Positions 1-9,114 of a DNA stretch of 64,000 bases are shown piece by piece; the first letter of the stretch is position 1; the number at the start of each line of letters is the position of its first letter. The DNA is taken from contig NZ_CP022463.1 in NCBI RefSeq assembly GCF_002224485.1, forward strand, positions 216,376-280,375. The letters are read 5' to 3'. The stretch comes from Sinomonas sp. R1AF57. GTDB lineage: Bacteria; Actinomycetota; Actinomycetes; Actinomycetales; Micrococcaceae. Position numbers and translations under genes: made by a program. The notes below the pieces were generated by a model, which did not search any database, was not told where the DNA came from, and was given only the letters and a program-made list of their open reading frames with translations.

Positions 1-216
1 TCGGGGAGCGGAGTCGTCATGGAGTGGGATGCCGGGTGCCCATGGGTGCAGGTCCACACGGCGGACAGGCCTGCGCCCGCGCCGAGCCGTCTCGGAGTCG
101 CCGTCGAACCGATGACCTGCCCGCCCAACGCCTTCGCGAGCGGGACCGACCTCGTGTGGCTCGCGCCCGGCGAGGAGCACAAGACGGGGTGGCGGATCCG
201 CGCACTCGAGGGGTGA
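1..216 (+). CDS. Aldose 1-epimerase-like protein, C-terminal fragment
   Basis: The frame is open from the first base of the window, so the 5' end lies outside it. The visible 71 residues contain GVAVEPMTCPPNAFASG followed by LVWLAPGEEH and W-x-I, which is the C-terminal signature of the galactose mutarotase (aldose 1-epimerase) family; the conserved Glu that acts as catalytic base in this family would be the E of VAVEPMTCPPNA. The family interconverts alpha and beta anomers of aldoses in the cytoplasm. It converges with the ROK regulator of the xylose genes, so a link to pentose use is possible but not shown. The identity is fairly sure; the exact sugar is unknown. Confidence 0.8.
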   Translation, partial: SGSGVVMEWDAGCPWVQVHTADRPAPAPSRLGVAVEPMTCPPNAFASGTDLVWLAPGEEHKTGWRIRALEG

Positions 217-238
217 CGGTCTCCTGACGGGACCGTCA
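214..238. terminator. Hairpin shared by two convergent stop codons
   Basis: TGACGGTC at 214-221 pairs perfectly with GACCGTCA at 231-238 around a 9-nt loop. The left arm begins with the TGA stop of the epimerase and the right arm ends with the complement of the TGA stop of the ROK regulator, so both genes end inside one hairpin. No T-tract follows on either strand, so efficient rho-independent termination is uncertain. Confidence 0.5.
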
Positions 239-1438
239 GCCCAGGAGCGCGTGCGGCGCAGCGAGGGCACGCCGCACCGCAGCGCCGGCCGCGCCCGTGA
301 CGGCGGCGGAGGCGCCGAGGTCGGAGAAGGTGACGGCGGCGATGCGGCCCGGCGCGAGGTCGTCGAGCGTCTCGTCGAGAGCGGGTCCGAGGACGTCGCG
401 GAGCAGCCCGAAATGGCCTCCGAGGACTACCGCGGAGAGGTCCACGAGCCGTGCGGCGGCGACGACCGCTACGGCGAGCGCCTCGCCCGCGCGCTTGACC
501 GCGCGGATCGCCCTGTCGTCCCCGGCGTCCAGGGACCTCGTCAGCGCAGCCAGCCGACCCGTCGTCGTGCTCCCACCGCCGGTGATGCCCGCGGCGCCGA
601 GGATCGCCTCCTGCCCGGCCACAGTCTCGACGCACCCGCGGCCGCCGCAGGAGCAGCGGCGTCCGCCGGGATCGACGACGACGTGGCCCACCTCGCCGGC
701 ATGCCCGCCGGCACCCGTGAACAGCTGTGAGCCGATGACGAGGCCGCCTCCTACGCCCACTTCGCCCGAGAGGTACAGGTAGGAGCCGAGCGCGCGTCCC
801 CGCCCGTACCAGAGCTCGGCGAGGGCCGCGCTGTCCGCCTCGTTGGACAGCTCGGCCGCGAACGGCGTTCCCGGTACGAGGTCCTCGAGGGCGTCGGCAA
901 GCGGCACATCGTCCCACCCGAGGTTGGGCGCGGTGGCGACCCTGCCCGAGGTCGCGTCCACGATGCCGGGGACGGCCAGGCCTCCGCCGAGGAGCTCGAC
1001 CCCGTCCGCACTGGCGGCGTCACGGACCCGGGCGGCCAGGCCGTGGAGGTCCGCGAGGACGTCCCCGGGGGCTCGGCCCTGGTTGGACGCCTCGACCGTC
1101 TCATGGACGCGGAGCTGGCCCCTCAGGTCGAGGACGCCCACGGCCAGGTAGTCCACGTTGACCTCGGCGCCGAGCGCGCCGCGGCGGGGGTTCAGCGCGA
1201 GGCCCACGCCAGGCCGACCGCGCTCGCCGCCGCGCGTGACGCCGACCTCCTCGAGGAGGCCCGTCTCGAGGAGGTCCGCCACGAGGCTGGAGACCGATGC
1301 CTTGGTCAGGCCGGAGACCGCTGCGATCTCGGCTCTGCTCGCGACAGCGTCCGGGCCGAGGCAGCCCAGGACGAGGGCCAGGTTCCGCCGCCGGACGTCC
1401 CCCACCCGTCCGGGTGCGGGGGTGGCCTCTGACGTCAT
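236..1438 (-). CDS. xylR: ROK-family transcriptional repressor (XylR-like)
   Basis: The 400-residue protein has an N-terminal winged helix (RRRNLALVLGCLG then SRAEIAAVSGLTKASVSSLV, about residues 18-55) followed by a ROK sugar-kinase-like domain with the glycine-rich LYLSGEVGVGGGLVIG segment and the zinc-binding cluster CSCGGRGCVE. This is the NagC/XylR layout, and it is divergently transcribed from xylA with 98 bp between them, so repression of the xylose genes relieved by xylose is the likely role. The ATG at 1438 was chosen because GGGAGGA lies 4 bases upstream; an in-frame start 30 bases earlier has no ribosome site. The ligand is inferred from position only. Confidence 0.88.
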   Translation of the reverse strand: MTSEATPAPGRVGDVRRRNLALVLGCLGPDAVASRAEIAAVSGLTKASVSSLVADLLETGLLEEVGVTRGGERGRPGVGLALNPRRGALGAEVNVDYLAVGVLDLRGQLRVHETVEASNQGRAPGDVLADLHGLAARVRDAASADGVELLGGGLAVPGIVDATSGRVATAPNLGWDDVPLADALEDLVPGTPFAAELSNEADSAALAELWYGRGRALGSYLYLSGEVGVGGGLVIGSQLFTGAGGHAGEVGHVVVDPGGRRCSCGGRGCVETVAGQEAILGAAGITGGGSTTTGRLAALTRSLDAGDDRAIRAVKRAGEALAVAVVAAARLVDLSAVVLGGHFGLLRDVLGPALDETLDDLAPGRIAAVTFSDLGASAAVTGAAGAAVRRALAAPHALLG

Positions 1439-1460
1439 GGGGTCCTCCCGAAGAAAAGTG

Positions 1461-1507
1461 TTGACCACATCACACCACGGTCCATATAGTTCAGAACGAA
1501 TACTAAT
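1461..1507 (+). promoter_or_regulatory. xylA promoter with candidate XylR operator
   Basis: TTGACC at 1461-1466 and TATAGT at 1485-1490 are separated by 18 bp and match the sigma-70-type consensus; they face xylA. An imperfect dyad with arms TAGT (1487-1490) and ACTA (1502-1505) overlaps the -10 and start site, in an AT-rich patch unlike the surrounding sequence. ROK repressors often bind such TTAGT-type arms, so this is the best operator candidate, but the arms are short. Confidence 0.6.
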
Positions 1508-1536
1508 TCACCCACCCCCTTCCCGAGGAGCTCCCC

Positions 1537-2724
1537 ATGGCACTGGCGCCGACCCCTGAGAACAAGTTCACCTTCGGCCTCTGGACCGTGGGCTGGACGG
1601 GCAATGACCCGTTCGGCGTCCCGACCCGCAAGGAGCTGGACCCCGTCGCGGCGGTGCACCGGCTGGCCGGGCTCGGCGCGTACGGCATCACCTTCCACGA
1701 CAACGACCTCGTCCCGTTCGGCGCCACCGCGGACGAGCGGGAGCTGATCCTCAAGCGCTTCCGCGGCGCCCTGGAGGAGACGGGCCTGAAGGTCCCCATG
1801 GTCACGACCAACCTGTTCAGCCACCCGGTGTTCAAGGACGGTGGGTTCACCTCGAACGACCGTTCCGTGCGCCGCTTCGGCCTTGCCAAGGTGCTGCGCA
1901 ACATCGACCTCGCCGCAGAGCTCGGTGCCGAGACGTTCGTGATGTGGGGCGGCCGCGAGGGCTCCGAGTACGACGGGTCCAAGGACCTCGCCGCGGCGCT
2001 GGACCGGTACCGCGAGGGCGTGGACACGGCGGCGGCCTACATCAAGGAGAAGGGCTACGGACTGCGCATCGCCCTCGAGCCCAAGCCGAACGAGCCGCGC
2101 GGGGACATCCTCCTCCCGACCGTGGGCCACGGCCTCGCGTTCATCGCCCAGCTCGAGCACGGGGACATCGTGGGCCTGAACCCCGAGACCGGCCATGAGC
2201 AGATGGCCGGGCTGAACTTCACCCACGGCATCGCCCAGGCGCTGTGGGCCGGCAAGCTGTTCCACATCGACCTCAACGGCCAGCGTGGCATCAAGTACGA
2301 CCAGGACCTCGTCTTCGGCCACGGCGACCTCACCAGCGCGTTCTTCACGGTCGACCTGCTCGAGAACGGCTTCCCGAACGGCGGCCCCCGCTACGACGGC
2401 CCGCGCCACTTCGACTACAAGCCCTCCCGCACCGACGGGTATGACGGCGTGTGGGAGTCTGCGAAGGCGAACATGCGCATGTACCTGCTCCTGGCGGAGC
2501 GTGCGGCCGCGTTCCGCGCCGATGCCGAGGTCCAGGAGGCCCTCGCTGCCTCGGGAGTCTTCGAGCTCGCCGAACCCACTCTCGCGGCGGGGGAGACGAC
2601 GGCGGACCTGCTCGCCGACGCCTCCGCGTTCGAGGAGTTCGACGCAGAGAAGGCCGCGGAGCGGTCGTACGCCTTCATCCGCCTCAACCAGCTCGCCCTC
2701 GAGCACCTCCTCGGGGCACGCTGA
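1537..2724 (+). CDS. xylA: Xylose isomerase
   Basis: XylA converts D-xylose to D-xylulose in the cytoplasm using two divalent metal ions. The 395 residues match the usual length of the actinobacterial class I enzyme. Seen directly are [10 protein letters not shown] at the start, the catalytic His in [14 protein letters not shown], the metal-binding [12 protein letters not shown] segment, [10 protein letters not shown] and [15 protein letters not shown] lies 9 bases before the ATG. It is the first gene of a tight xylA-xylB-oxidase operon: the stop is 4 bases before the xylB start. Divergent xylR is the likely regulator. Confidence 0.97.
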   Translation: MALAPTPENKFTFGLWTVGWTGNDPFGVPTRKELDPVAAVHRLAGLGAYGITFHDNDLVPFGATADERELILKRFRGALEETGLKVPMVTTNLFSHPVFKDGGFTSNDRSVRRFGLAKVLRNIDLAAELGAETFVMWGGREGSEYDGSKDLAAALDRYREGVDTAAAYIKEKGYGLRIALEPKPNEPRGDILLPTVGHGLAFIAQLEHGDIVGLNPETGHEQMAGLNFTHGIAQALWAGKLFHIDLNGQRGIKYDQDLVFGHGDLTSAFFTVDLLENGFPNGGPRYDGPRHFDYKPSRTDGYDGVWESAKANMRMYLLLAERAAAFRADAEVQEALAASGVFELAEPTLAAGETTADLLADASAFEEFDAEKAAERSYAFIRLNQLALEHLLGAR

Positions 2725-2728
2725 CTCC

Positions 2729-4174
2729 ATGGCAACGCTCGTCGCCGGAGTCGACAGCTCCACCCAGTCCTGCAAGGTCGTTGTCCGCGACGCCGAGACC
2801 GGCGGGCTTGTGCGCTCCGGCTCGGCCCGCCACCCGGAGGGCACTGAGGTCCACCCCGGCGCGTGGTGGGACTCCCTCCAGGCCGCTGTGGCCGCCGCGG
2901 GCGGCCTCGACGACGTCGCCGCCGTCTCGGTCGCCGGCCAGCAGCACGGCATGGTGTGCCTCGACGCCTCCGGCGAGGTCGTCAGGCCCGCCCTGCTCTG
3001 GAACGACATCCGCTCCGCGGCCGCGGCGGAGGATCTGGTCAAAGAGGCGGGCGACGGCGATCCCTCCTCGGGCGCGCGGTTCTGGGCGGAGGCCACCGGC
3101 ACCGTGCCGGTCGCCTCGATCACCGCGGCCAAGCTGCGCTGGCTGGCAGAGAACGAGCCTGAGAATGCGGCGCGCACGGCGGCCGTCTGCCTCCCGCACG
3201 ACTGGCTCACCTGGCGCCTCGCAGGGCACGGGGCCGGGTCCGGCCCGGCGGGGCTGGCTGCCCTGGCCACCGACCGCTCGGACGCGTCGGGTACGGGGTA
3301 CTGGTCGCCCGCCGCAGGCGACTATCTTCCGGCGGTGCTCGAACAGGCTCTCGGCCGGGTTCCGGCGCTGCCGCGGGTGCTCGGCCCCCTCGAATCGGCC
3401 GGGACCGCACGCGTGCTCGCTCCGGGAGCCCTTCTGGGACCGGGGGCAGGGGACAATGCTGGGGCCGCTCTCGGGGTCGGAGCGGGGGTCGGCGACGTAG
3501 TGGTCTCGATCGGCACCTCGGGCACCGTCTTCGCCGTGGCCGGGCACGCGACGTCCGACGCGTCCGGGCTTGTCGCTGGCTTCGCCGACGCCACCGGGCA
3601 CTACCTGCCGCTCGTCTGCACGCTCAACGCCTCGCGCGTGCTGGACGCGACGGCGGCGCTGCTCGGCGTCACGCTGCCCGGGCTGACCGAGCTGGCACTC
3701 TCCGCCCCGTCCGGGGCGGACGGACTGACGCTCGTGCCGTACTTTGAAGGCGAGCGCACGCCGAACCTGCCCGATGCTATGGGCTCCCTGCACGGCATCA
3801 CGCTGAAGAGCTACACGCCCGCGAACCTCGCACGGGCCGCAGTCGAAGGCATCATGTGCTCCCTCGCGGACGGGTTCGCGGCGCTGACGGCCCAGGGCGT
3901 CCGGGCCGAACGAGCCATCCTCGTCGGCGGAGGCGCACGATCGCGTGCCGTCCAGGAAGCAGCAGCCCAGATCCTCGGGCTCACCGTCCTCGTCCCCGAA
4001 CCCGGAGAATACGTGGCCGACGGCGCCGCACGCCAAGCCGCGGGAGTCCTCAGCGGTCGGCTTCCGGACTGGGAAACCGGGCGCACGACGACGGTGACGT
4101 CGCCTCCCGCTCCACGGATCCTCGAGCGGTACCGCGCCGCCGTCTCGACCTCCTGCCCCGGGGGCCGGGCATGA
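2729..4174 (+). CDS. xylB: Xylulokinase
   Basis: XylB phosphorylates D-xylulose to xylulose 5-phosphate with ATP, feeding the pentose phosphate pathway. The FGGY-kinase fold is shown by the N-terminal [15 protein letters not shown] phosphate loop, [22 protein letters not shown], the ATP-site motif [13 protein letters not shown] and the C-terminal [14 protein letters not shown]. The 481 residues are normal for the family. The ATG at 2729 was chosen because it follows the xylA stop by 4 bases and begins the conserved domain; an open frame extending further upstream only runs through xylA. The TGA overlaps the ATG of the next gene. Confidence 0.95.
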   Translation: MATLVAGVDSSTQSCKVVVRDAETGGLVRSGSARHPEGTEVHPGAWWDSLQAAVAAAGGLDDVAAVSVAGQQHGMVCLDASGEVVRPALLWNDIRSAAAAEDLVKEAGDGDPSSGARFWAEATGTVPVASITAAKLRWLAENEPENAARTAAVCLPHDWLTWRLAGHGAGSGPAGLAALATDRSDASGTGYWSPAAGDYLPAVLEQALGRVPALPRVLGPLESAGTARVLAPGALLGPGAGDNAGAALGVGAGVGDVVVSIGTSGTVFAVAGHATSDASGLVAGFADATGHYLPLVCTLNASRVLDATAALLGVTLPGLTELALSAPSGADGLTLVPYFEGERTPNLPDAMGSLHGITLKSYTPANLARAAVEGIMCSLADGFAALTAQGVRAERAILVGGGARSRAVQEAAAQILGLTVLVPEPGEYVADGAARQAAGVLSGRLPDWETGRTTTVTSPPAPRILERYRAAVSTSCPGGRA

Positions 4175-5430
4175 AGAACTGGGCCGGGAACCTCGACTAT
4201 TCGGCTGCTTCCGTGGCTCGGCCCGAGTCCACGGCAGAGCTCGCCGAGCTTGTCGCAGCCGCCGCGCGCCGCGGGGACCGGGTCAAGGCCCTGGGCTCGC
4301 GGCACTGCTTCAACGATGTCGCCGACACCTCCGGCCTGCAGGTGGTGCTGGACAGGATGCCGGGCGGGGTCGAGCTCGATTCGTCCCGCGCGACCGTGCG
4401 CGTGCCGGGAGGGCGCGCCTATGGAGAGTTGGCGCTCGCACTCGAGCGCGCGGGATGGGCGCTGAAGAACATGGCGTCCCTCCCGCACATCTCGGTCGCG
4501 GGAGCGGTCCAGACAGGCACTCATGGTTCGGGGACGAGGAACCCGGGGCTGGCCTCAGCGGTGAAGGCCGTCGAGTTGATGCGGGCGTCCGGGGACATCG
4601 AGCGGCTCGAGGAGGGCGATGGCGACGAGTTCCTCGGTTCCGTGGTGGCACTCGGTGCGCTGGGGATCGTGACCGCGCTCGAGCTCGCGATCGAGCCCAG
4701 CTATCAGGTGCGCCAGCAGGTGTTCGAGGACTTGCCATGGGAAGCGGTGCTCGCAGACTACGACGCGGTGGCCGGGGACGGCTACAGCGTCTCGCTCTTC
4801 ACGGACTACGCCGGCGACTGCGTGCAGCAGGTGTGGCGGAAGGTGCGCCTTGACGCTGAGCCCGGCCCCGCGCCGTCGTCCTTCCACGGTGCGGTGCCCG
4901 CCACTCGGCAGCGGCACCCCCTTCCGGAGATGGATGCCGTGAACTGCACTGAGCAGCTCGATGTGCCCGGGCCCTGGCTTGACCGCCTGCCGCACTTCCG
5001 GCACGAATTCACGCCGAGCGCTGGCGACGAACTCCAGACGGAGTACCTGCTGCCTCGGGTGCACGCCGCCGAGGCACTCCAGTCGGTGCGCGGCCTCGCG
5101 GAGAGGCTCGCTCCGCTCCTGTTCGTCTCAGAGGTCAGGACTGTCGCTTCGGACGAGTTCTGGCTCAGCCCCTCGTACCGTCAGGACAGCATCGCCCTGC
5201 ACTTCACCTGGCGGCCTCTGCCCGTCGAGGTCGAGGCGTTCCTTCCCGAACTCGAGGACTCGCTGGCGCCGTTCGGGGCGCGGCCGCATTGGGGGAAGGT
5301 GTTCTCCCTGACCGCACCACAGCTCAGGGGACTCTACCCGCGGTTCGACGACTTCCGGGACCTGGTCGCCGCGCGCGATCCTGCGGGGCTGTTCCGCAAC
5401 GCCTATCTGGACCGTACCCTGGGCGCCTGA
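4171..5430 (+). CDS. FAD-dependent alditol (xylitol) oxidase
   Basis: The 419-residue protein matches AldO of Streptomyces in length and layout: an N-terminal FAD-binding PCMH domain with [16 protein letters not shown], in which His45 is the expected covalent FAD attachment site, [11 protein letters not shown] as the second flavin motif, and a C-terminal D-arabinono-lactone-oxidase-type domain ending in HWGKVF and [14 protein letters not shown]. AldO-type enzymes oxidise xylitol and other alditols at C1 to the aldose, giving hydrogen peroxide. Its ATG overlaps the xylB stop (ATGA), so it is translated with the xylose genes. Oxidising xylitol to xylose would place it just before XylA. Sorbitol or another alditol is possible. 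Confidence 0.88.
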   Translation: MKNWAGNLDYSAASVARPESTAELAELVAAAARRGDRVKALGSRHCFNDVADTSGLQVVLDRMPGGVELDSSRATVRVPGGRAYGELALALERAGWALKNMASLPHISVAGAVQTGTHGSGTRNPGLASAVKAVELMRASGDIERLEEGDGDEFLGSVVALGALGIVTALELAIEPSYQVRQQVFEDLPWEAVLADYDAVAGDGYSVSLFTDYAGDCVQQVWRKVRLDAEPGPAPSSFHGAVPATRQRHPLPEMDAVNCTEQLDVPGPWLDRLPHFRHEFTPSAGDELQTEYLLPRVHAAEALQSVRGLAERLAPLLFVSEVRTVASDEFWLSPSYRQDSIALHFTWRPLPVEVEAFLPELEDSLAPFGARPHWGKVFSLTAPQLRGLYPRFDDFRDLVAARDPAGLFRNAYLDRTLGA

Positions 5431-5452
5431 CCCGACTCTCCGGGGCCCGATC

Positions 5453-5917
5453 CTACGCCCAGAGCGCCTTGCGGAGCAGCGCCGTGAGCGTGCCGGCCTC
5501 GTCGTCCGTCAGCGCCGAGAGCTGCTGGCGCTCGCAGGCTCTGATCTCCGCCTGCGCCTTCGCATGCACCACTTCGCCCTCCGGGGTCGCGAGCACGATC
5601 TTCTGGCGCCTGTCCGTGCGTCCCTGCTCGCGCGTCACGAGGCCGCGCTTCTCGAGCTCGTCCACGAGGCTGACGATCTGGCTCGGGTCAAGGCTCAGGA
5701 AGTCCGCGAGCTCGCGCTGGGTCGGCTCGAGGCCGCTGCAGGCGAGGCGCAGCACCGAGTAGGAGCGCTCGCGAAGCCCGAACTCCGCCAGGGCGTGGTT
5801 GTTGAGCACGGACCCGGTCGCGTGCAGCTTGGCCAGCAGCAGGCCGACGTCGCCGCCGATGGCCGAGGAAGCGAGCCGCGGAGCGCCGTCGCCTTCAATC
5901 TGGAAGTCCACGCTCAT
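5453..5917 (-). CDS. MarR-family regulator of the phenylpropanoid-type cluster
   Basis: This 154-residue protein has a MarR winged-helix domain: QRELADFLSLDPSQIVSLVDEL is the recognition helix region and RGLVTREQGRTDRRQKIVL the wing. It is divergent from the SDR-to-ligase gene set. In the equivalent phd/cou clusters a MarR protein (PhdR, CouR) represses transcription until a CoA thioester of the substrate is bound, so the same role is inferred. Of two in-frame ATGs the inner one at 5917 was chosen because GGAG stands 6 bases before it, whereas for the outer ATG at 5923 the GGAG is directly adjacent. Confidence 0.88.
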   Translation of the reverse strand: MSVDFQIEGDGAPRLASSAIGGDVGLLLAKLHATGSVLNNHALAEFGLRERSYSVLRLACSGLEPTQRELADFLSLDPSQIVSLVDELEKRGLVTREQGRTDRRQKIVLATPEGEVVHAKAQAEIRACERQQLSALTDDEAGTLTALLRKALWA

Positions 5918-5960
5918 GGGCATCTCCTACCGTGCGAAAAATCTGGACGAAAAAATCAAT

Positions 5961-5977
5961 CGTTGACATTCTCAATG
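5961..5977 (+). promoter_or_regulatory. Dyad operator over the TTGACA -35 element
   Basis: CGTTGA and TCAATG form an inverted repeat around the pentamer CATTC. The left arm contains a perfect -35 hexamer, TTGACA at 5963-5968, pointing toward the catabolic operon. A -10 is less clear (around 5983-5991). A TTGA-N5-TCAA dyad is typical of MarR sites, and its place between the divergent regulator and operon makes it the likely site of repression. Confidence 0.6.
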
Positions 5978-6062
5978 ATCCGTAATTTCATGGACTGTGA
6001 CAAGGGTCTCACGGTCAGCAGGCCGCGGGCACCGCATGGAGCGAAGTGCGAAGGAGCATGGC

Positions 6063-7013
6063 ATGAGCCTGGCAGGCAAGGTAGCGATCGTGACCGGCAG
6101 CGGACAGGGCCTGGGCCTCGCCTACGCCCGTGAGCTGGCCCGTCAGGGCGCTGCGGTCGTCGTCAACGACGTCAACGAGGAGACCGCCGCCGCGGCCGTG
6201 GCGCAGATCGAGGCCGACGGCGGGAAGGCGACGGCCGTCGTCGTTCCCGTGGGCACGTCCGAGGCCGCCAAGGCCCTCGTCGACGGTGCCGTGGAGGCGT
6301 TCGGCCGTCTGGACATCCTCGTCACGAACGCCGGGATCCTGCGGGACAAGAGCCTGCTGAAGATGACGGACGAGGACTTCGACCTCGTCATCAACGTCCA
6401 CCTCAAGGGCACGTTCACGTGCGTCCGCGAGGCCTACGCGTACTTCAAGGAGAACGGGGTGGCCGGCCGCATCGTCACCATCGGCTCCCCGACCGGGCAG
6501 CGCGGCAACTTCGGCCAGACCAACTACGCTGCGGCGAAGGCCGGGATCGTGGGCATGGTGCGCACGTGGGCGCTGGAGATGAAGAAGGCCGGCGTGACCG
6601 TCAACGCCGTCATCCCCGTGGCCGCGACCGCGATGACCAAGACAGTCCCGTACTTCGCCAAGGCCGTCGAGGCGGACGAGCGCGGCGAGGCCATGCCGGC
6701 CTTCTTCCGCCACGACCTCGGCTTCGGCACGGCCGACGACGTCGCCGGCCTCGTCGCGTACCTGGCCTCCGACGCCGCCGCCGGCATCACGGGCCAGGCG
6801 ATCGGCGCCGGCGGCGACCGCCTGCAGGTGTGGACCCACCCCGAGCCGGCCACGACCGACTACCGCGAGGGCGGCTGGACGTACGAGGCACTCCAGGAGC
6901 AGGGCGCCGAGCTCATCGGCGGCCACCTGCAGAGCGTGGGCGAGGAGTTCCTCCCGCTGCCCGCCGAGCTGCAGCCGGAGGCCGACAAGGCCGGGGCGAA
7001 GGCCGGTGCCTGA
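6063..7013 (+). CDS. SDR 3-hydroxyacyl-CoA dehydrogenase (PhdB/CouN-like)
   Basis: The short-chain dehydrogenase fold is clear: VAIVTGSGQGLGLAYARELA binds NAD(P), NAGI follows, and the catalytic Ser-Tyr-Lys are in TIGSPTGQRGNFGQTNYAAAKAG. At 316 residues it is longer than a minimal SDR, with a C-terminal extension like that of HSD17B4-type 3-hydroxyacyl-CoA dehydrogenases. In the cou pathway such an enzyme oxidises the aryl 3-hydroxypropionyl-CoA to the beta-keto thioester. AAGGAG at 6051-6056 fixes the ATG at 6063; an ATG 5 bases earlier runs straight into a stop. It heads the operon and overlaps the next gene. Confidence 0.85.
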   Translation: MSLAGKVAIVTGSGQGLGLAYARELARQGAAVVVNDVNEETAAAAVAQIEADGGKATAVVVPVGTSEAAKALVDGAVEAFGRLDILVTNAGILRDKSLLKMTDEDFDLVINVHLKGTFTCVREAYAYFKENGVAGRIVTIGSPTGQRGNFGQTNYAAAKAGIVGMVRTWALEMKKAGVTVNAVIPVAATAMTKTVPYFAKAVEADERGEAMPAFFRHDLGFGTADDVAGLVAYLASDAAAGITGQAIGAGGDRLQVWTHPEPATTDYREGGWTYEALQEQGAELIGGHLQSVGEEFLPLPAELQPEADKAGAKAGA

Positions 7014-7914
7014 GGTGGCCCGCTACGAACTCGGCATCGACGTCGAGGCCATCGACGCGATCGACATGCACGTGCACGTCGAGATCGACGGCCACGGCCA
7101 CTGCTCCCTCCCGGACGACCTCAACGAGGCCTCCTCGAAGTACTTCAAGGCCGAGGACCGGCACCCCACCCTCGAGAAGATCGCGGACACCTACCGCGGG
7201 CTGAACATGGCGGCGGTGGTCTTCACGGTCGACGCCCGCACCCAGCTCCACCACGAGCCCAACTCGATCGAGGACCTCATCGCCGGCGCGGCCGAGCACA
7301 ACGACGTCCTCATCCCGTTCGGCTCGGTGGACCCGCGCACGGGCGAGGACGCGATCGCCCGCGCCAAGCATCAGGCGCTCGAGCTCGGGGCCCGCGGATT
7401 CAAGTTCCACCCCTCCCTGCAGGGATTCGACCCGTCCAGCGAGGAGTTCTACCCGCTGTGGGCGGCGCTCGAGGAGCTGGGCCTGCCGGCGGTCTTCCAC
7501 ACGGGCCAGAACGGGATGGGCGCGGGCATGCCGGGCGGCCGCGGGATCAAGCTGCGGTACTCGAACCCGCTCCTGCTCGACGACGTCGCCGCGGACTTCC
7601 CAGGCCTGACCGTAATCATGGCCCACCCGTCCGTGCCCTGGCAGGACGAGGCGATCTCGATCGCCACGCACAAGGCGAACGCGTTCATCGACCTGTCCGG
7701 CTGGTCCCCGAAGTACTTCCCGGAGTCGCTGGTGAAGGCGTCCAACTCGATGCTGCAGGACAAGGTCCTCTTCGCGACCGACTTCCCGCTCATCACCCCG
7801 GCCAAGTGGCTCGGCGCGTTCGCCGAGCTGCCGCTGAAGGACAGCGTCCGGCCGAAGATCCTCAAGGACAACGCGGTGAAGCTGCTCGGCCTGGGTGCCG
7901 GGGGAGAAGACTGA
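7006..7914 (+). CDS. Amidohydrolase-family beta-ketoacyl-CoA hydrolase (PhdC/CouO-like)
   Basis: The 302-residue protein is a PF04909 metal-dependent amidohydrolase: IDMHVHVEIDG gives the metal-binding HxH near the N terminus, GFKFHP, MAHPSVPW and LFATDFPL supply the further metal and catalytic residues. In phd/cou clusters a protein of this family splits the aryl beta-ketoacyl-CoA, an unusual hydrolytic alternative to thiolysis that releases the benzoate and acetyl-CoA. Its presence beside SDR, MaoC and ligase genes is the strongest pointer to that pathway. Start GTG at 7006 overlaps the SDR stop; an in-frame GTG at 7015 is an alternative. Confidence 0.8.
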   Translation: MPEVARYELGIDVEAIDAIDMHVHVEIDGHGHCSLPDDLNEASSKYFKAEDRHPTLEKIADTYRGLNMAAVVFTVDARTQLHHEPNSIEDLIAGAAEHNDVLIPFGSVDPRTGEDAIARAKHQALELGARGFKFHPSLQGFDPSSEEFYPLWAALEELGLPAVFHTGQNGMGAGMPGGRGIKLRYSNPLLLDDVAADFPGLTVIMAHPSVPWQDEAISIATHKANAFIDLSGWSPKYFPESLVKASNSMLQDKVLFATDFPLITPAKWLGAFAELPLKDSVRPKILKDNAVKLLGLGAGGED

Positions 7915-7915
7915 G

Positions 7916-9094
7916 ATGGACCTCTACTCAGCCTGCGACTGGTACGACGCCGCCGCCCTCCTGACCGACGACGAGCGGCTGGTCCTCGGGCGCCTGCGCG
8001 AGTTCCTCGAGGAGAAGGCCAAGCCGCTGGTGGGCGACTACTGGGAGCGCGGCGAGTTCCCCTACGAGATCGCCCAGCCCCTCATCGACCTCGACATCAT
8101 GGAGCCTGCCGAGCTCACCCGCGACGGCGAGAAGGCCCGCGGGATCTACCATGGCTTCCGGATCTTCGAGCTCGCCCGCACCGATGCGTCCATCGCGACG
8201 TTCTACACGGCCCAGGCCGGGCTGTTCCGCACCGCCATCCGCGTGGGCGCCTCCGAGGAGCAGAAGAAGGAGTGGATGCCCAAGGTCGTGGACTTCTCGC
8301 TCAAGGGCGTCTTCTCCCTCACCGAGCCCGAGTCGGGCTCGGACATTGCCGGCGGCCTCGCGACCACGGCCCGGCGTGAGGGCGACTCGTGGGTCCTCGA
8401 CGGCGCGAAGCGCTGGATCGGCGGGGCGTTCACCGCAGACGTCCTGGCGGTCTTCGCCCGCGACGTGGCCGACGGGCAGGTGAAGGCCTTCCTCGTCCCG
8501 CGGGAAGCGCCGGGCGTCACCCTCGAGAAGATCCACCGCAAGACGGCGCTGCGGATGATGCAGAACGCGCACATCACGCTCGACGGCGTGCGCGTCACCG
8601 AGGCGGACCGCCTCCACAACGTGAACTCGTTCAAGGACGTGGCCGCGATGCTGCGCGCCATGCGCTCGGATGTCGCCTGGATCGCCACCGGCATCCAGGC
8701 CGGAGCGTTCGAAGCCGCTCTCAAGTACGTGCGGGAGCGCGAGCAGTTCGGCCGCCAGATCGGCTCGTTCCAGCTCGTCCAGGAGAAGCTCGCCCGCATG
8801 CTGGGCAATCTCACCTCGAGCCTGTCCCTCGTCGTCCGGCTCACCGAGCAGCAGGAGAAGGGCATCTACCGGGACCAGGACTCCGCACTGGCCAAGATGC
8901 AGACCTCCCTGCTCATGCGCGAGACCGTGGCCCTCGCCCGCGAGGTTGTAGGCGGCAACGGCATCACCCTGGACACCGATGTCGCCCGGTTCCACGCCGA
9001 CGCCGAAGCCGTCTACTCCTACGAGGGCACGCACGAGATCAACGCCCTCATCGTCGGGCGCGCCCTCACCGGGCAGAGCGCCTTCACCAAATAG
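7916..9094 (+). CDS. Acyl-CoA dehydrogenase (PhdE-like)
   Basis: The 392 residues show a complete acyl-CoA dehydrogenase: FSLTEPESGSDIAGG for FAD and substrate binding, ALRMMQNAHITLDGVRV, REQFGRQIGSFQLVQEKLARM, and YEGTHEINALIVGRALTG, in which the first Glu of YEGTHE is the expected catalytic base. The sequence resembles the glutaryl-CoA-dehydrogenase side of the family. In a phenylpropanoid cluster it would oxidise saturated side chains (dihydrocinnamoyl-CoA types) to the enoyl-CoA. GGGGGAG ends 9 bases before the ATG at 7916, which lies 1 base after the preceding stop. Confidence 0.85.
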   Translation: MDLYSACDWYDAAALLTDDERLVLGRLREFLEEKAKPLVGDYWERGEFPYEIAQPLIDLDIMEPAELTRDGEKARGIYHGFRIFELARTDASIATFYTAQAGLFRTAIRVGASEEQKKEWMPKVVDFSLKGVFSLTEPESGSDIAGGLATTARREGDSWVLDGAKRWIGGAFTADVLAVFARDVADGQVKAFLVPREAPGVTLEKIHRKTALRMMQNAHITLDGVRVTEADRLHNVNSFKDVAAMLRAMRSDVAWIATGIQAGAFEAALKYVREREQFGRQIGSFQLVQEKLARMLGNLTSSLSLVVRLTEQQEKGIYRDQDSALAKMQTSLLMRETVALAREVVGGNGITLDTDVARFHADAEAVYSYEGTHEINALIVGRALTGQSAFTK

Positions 9095-9114
9095 AGAACC
9101 CACAGGAGACCACC

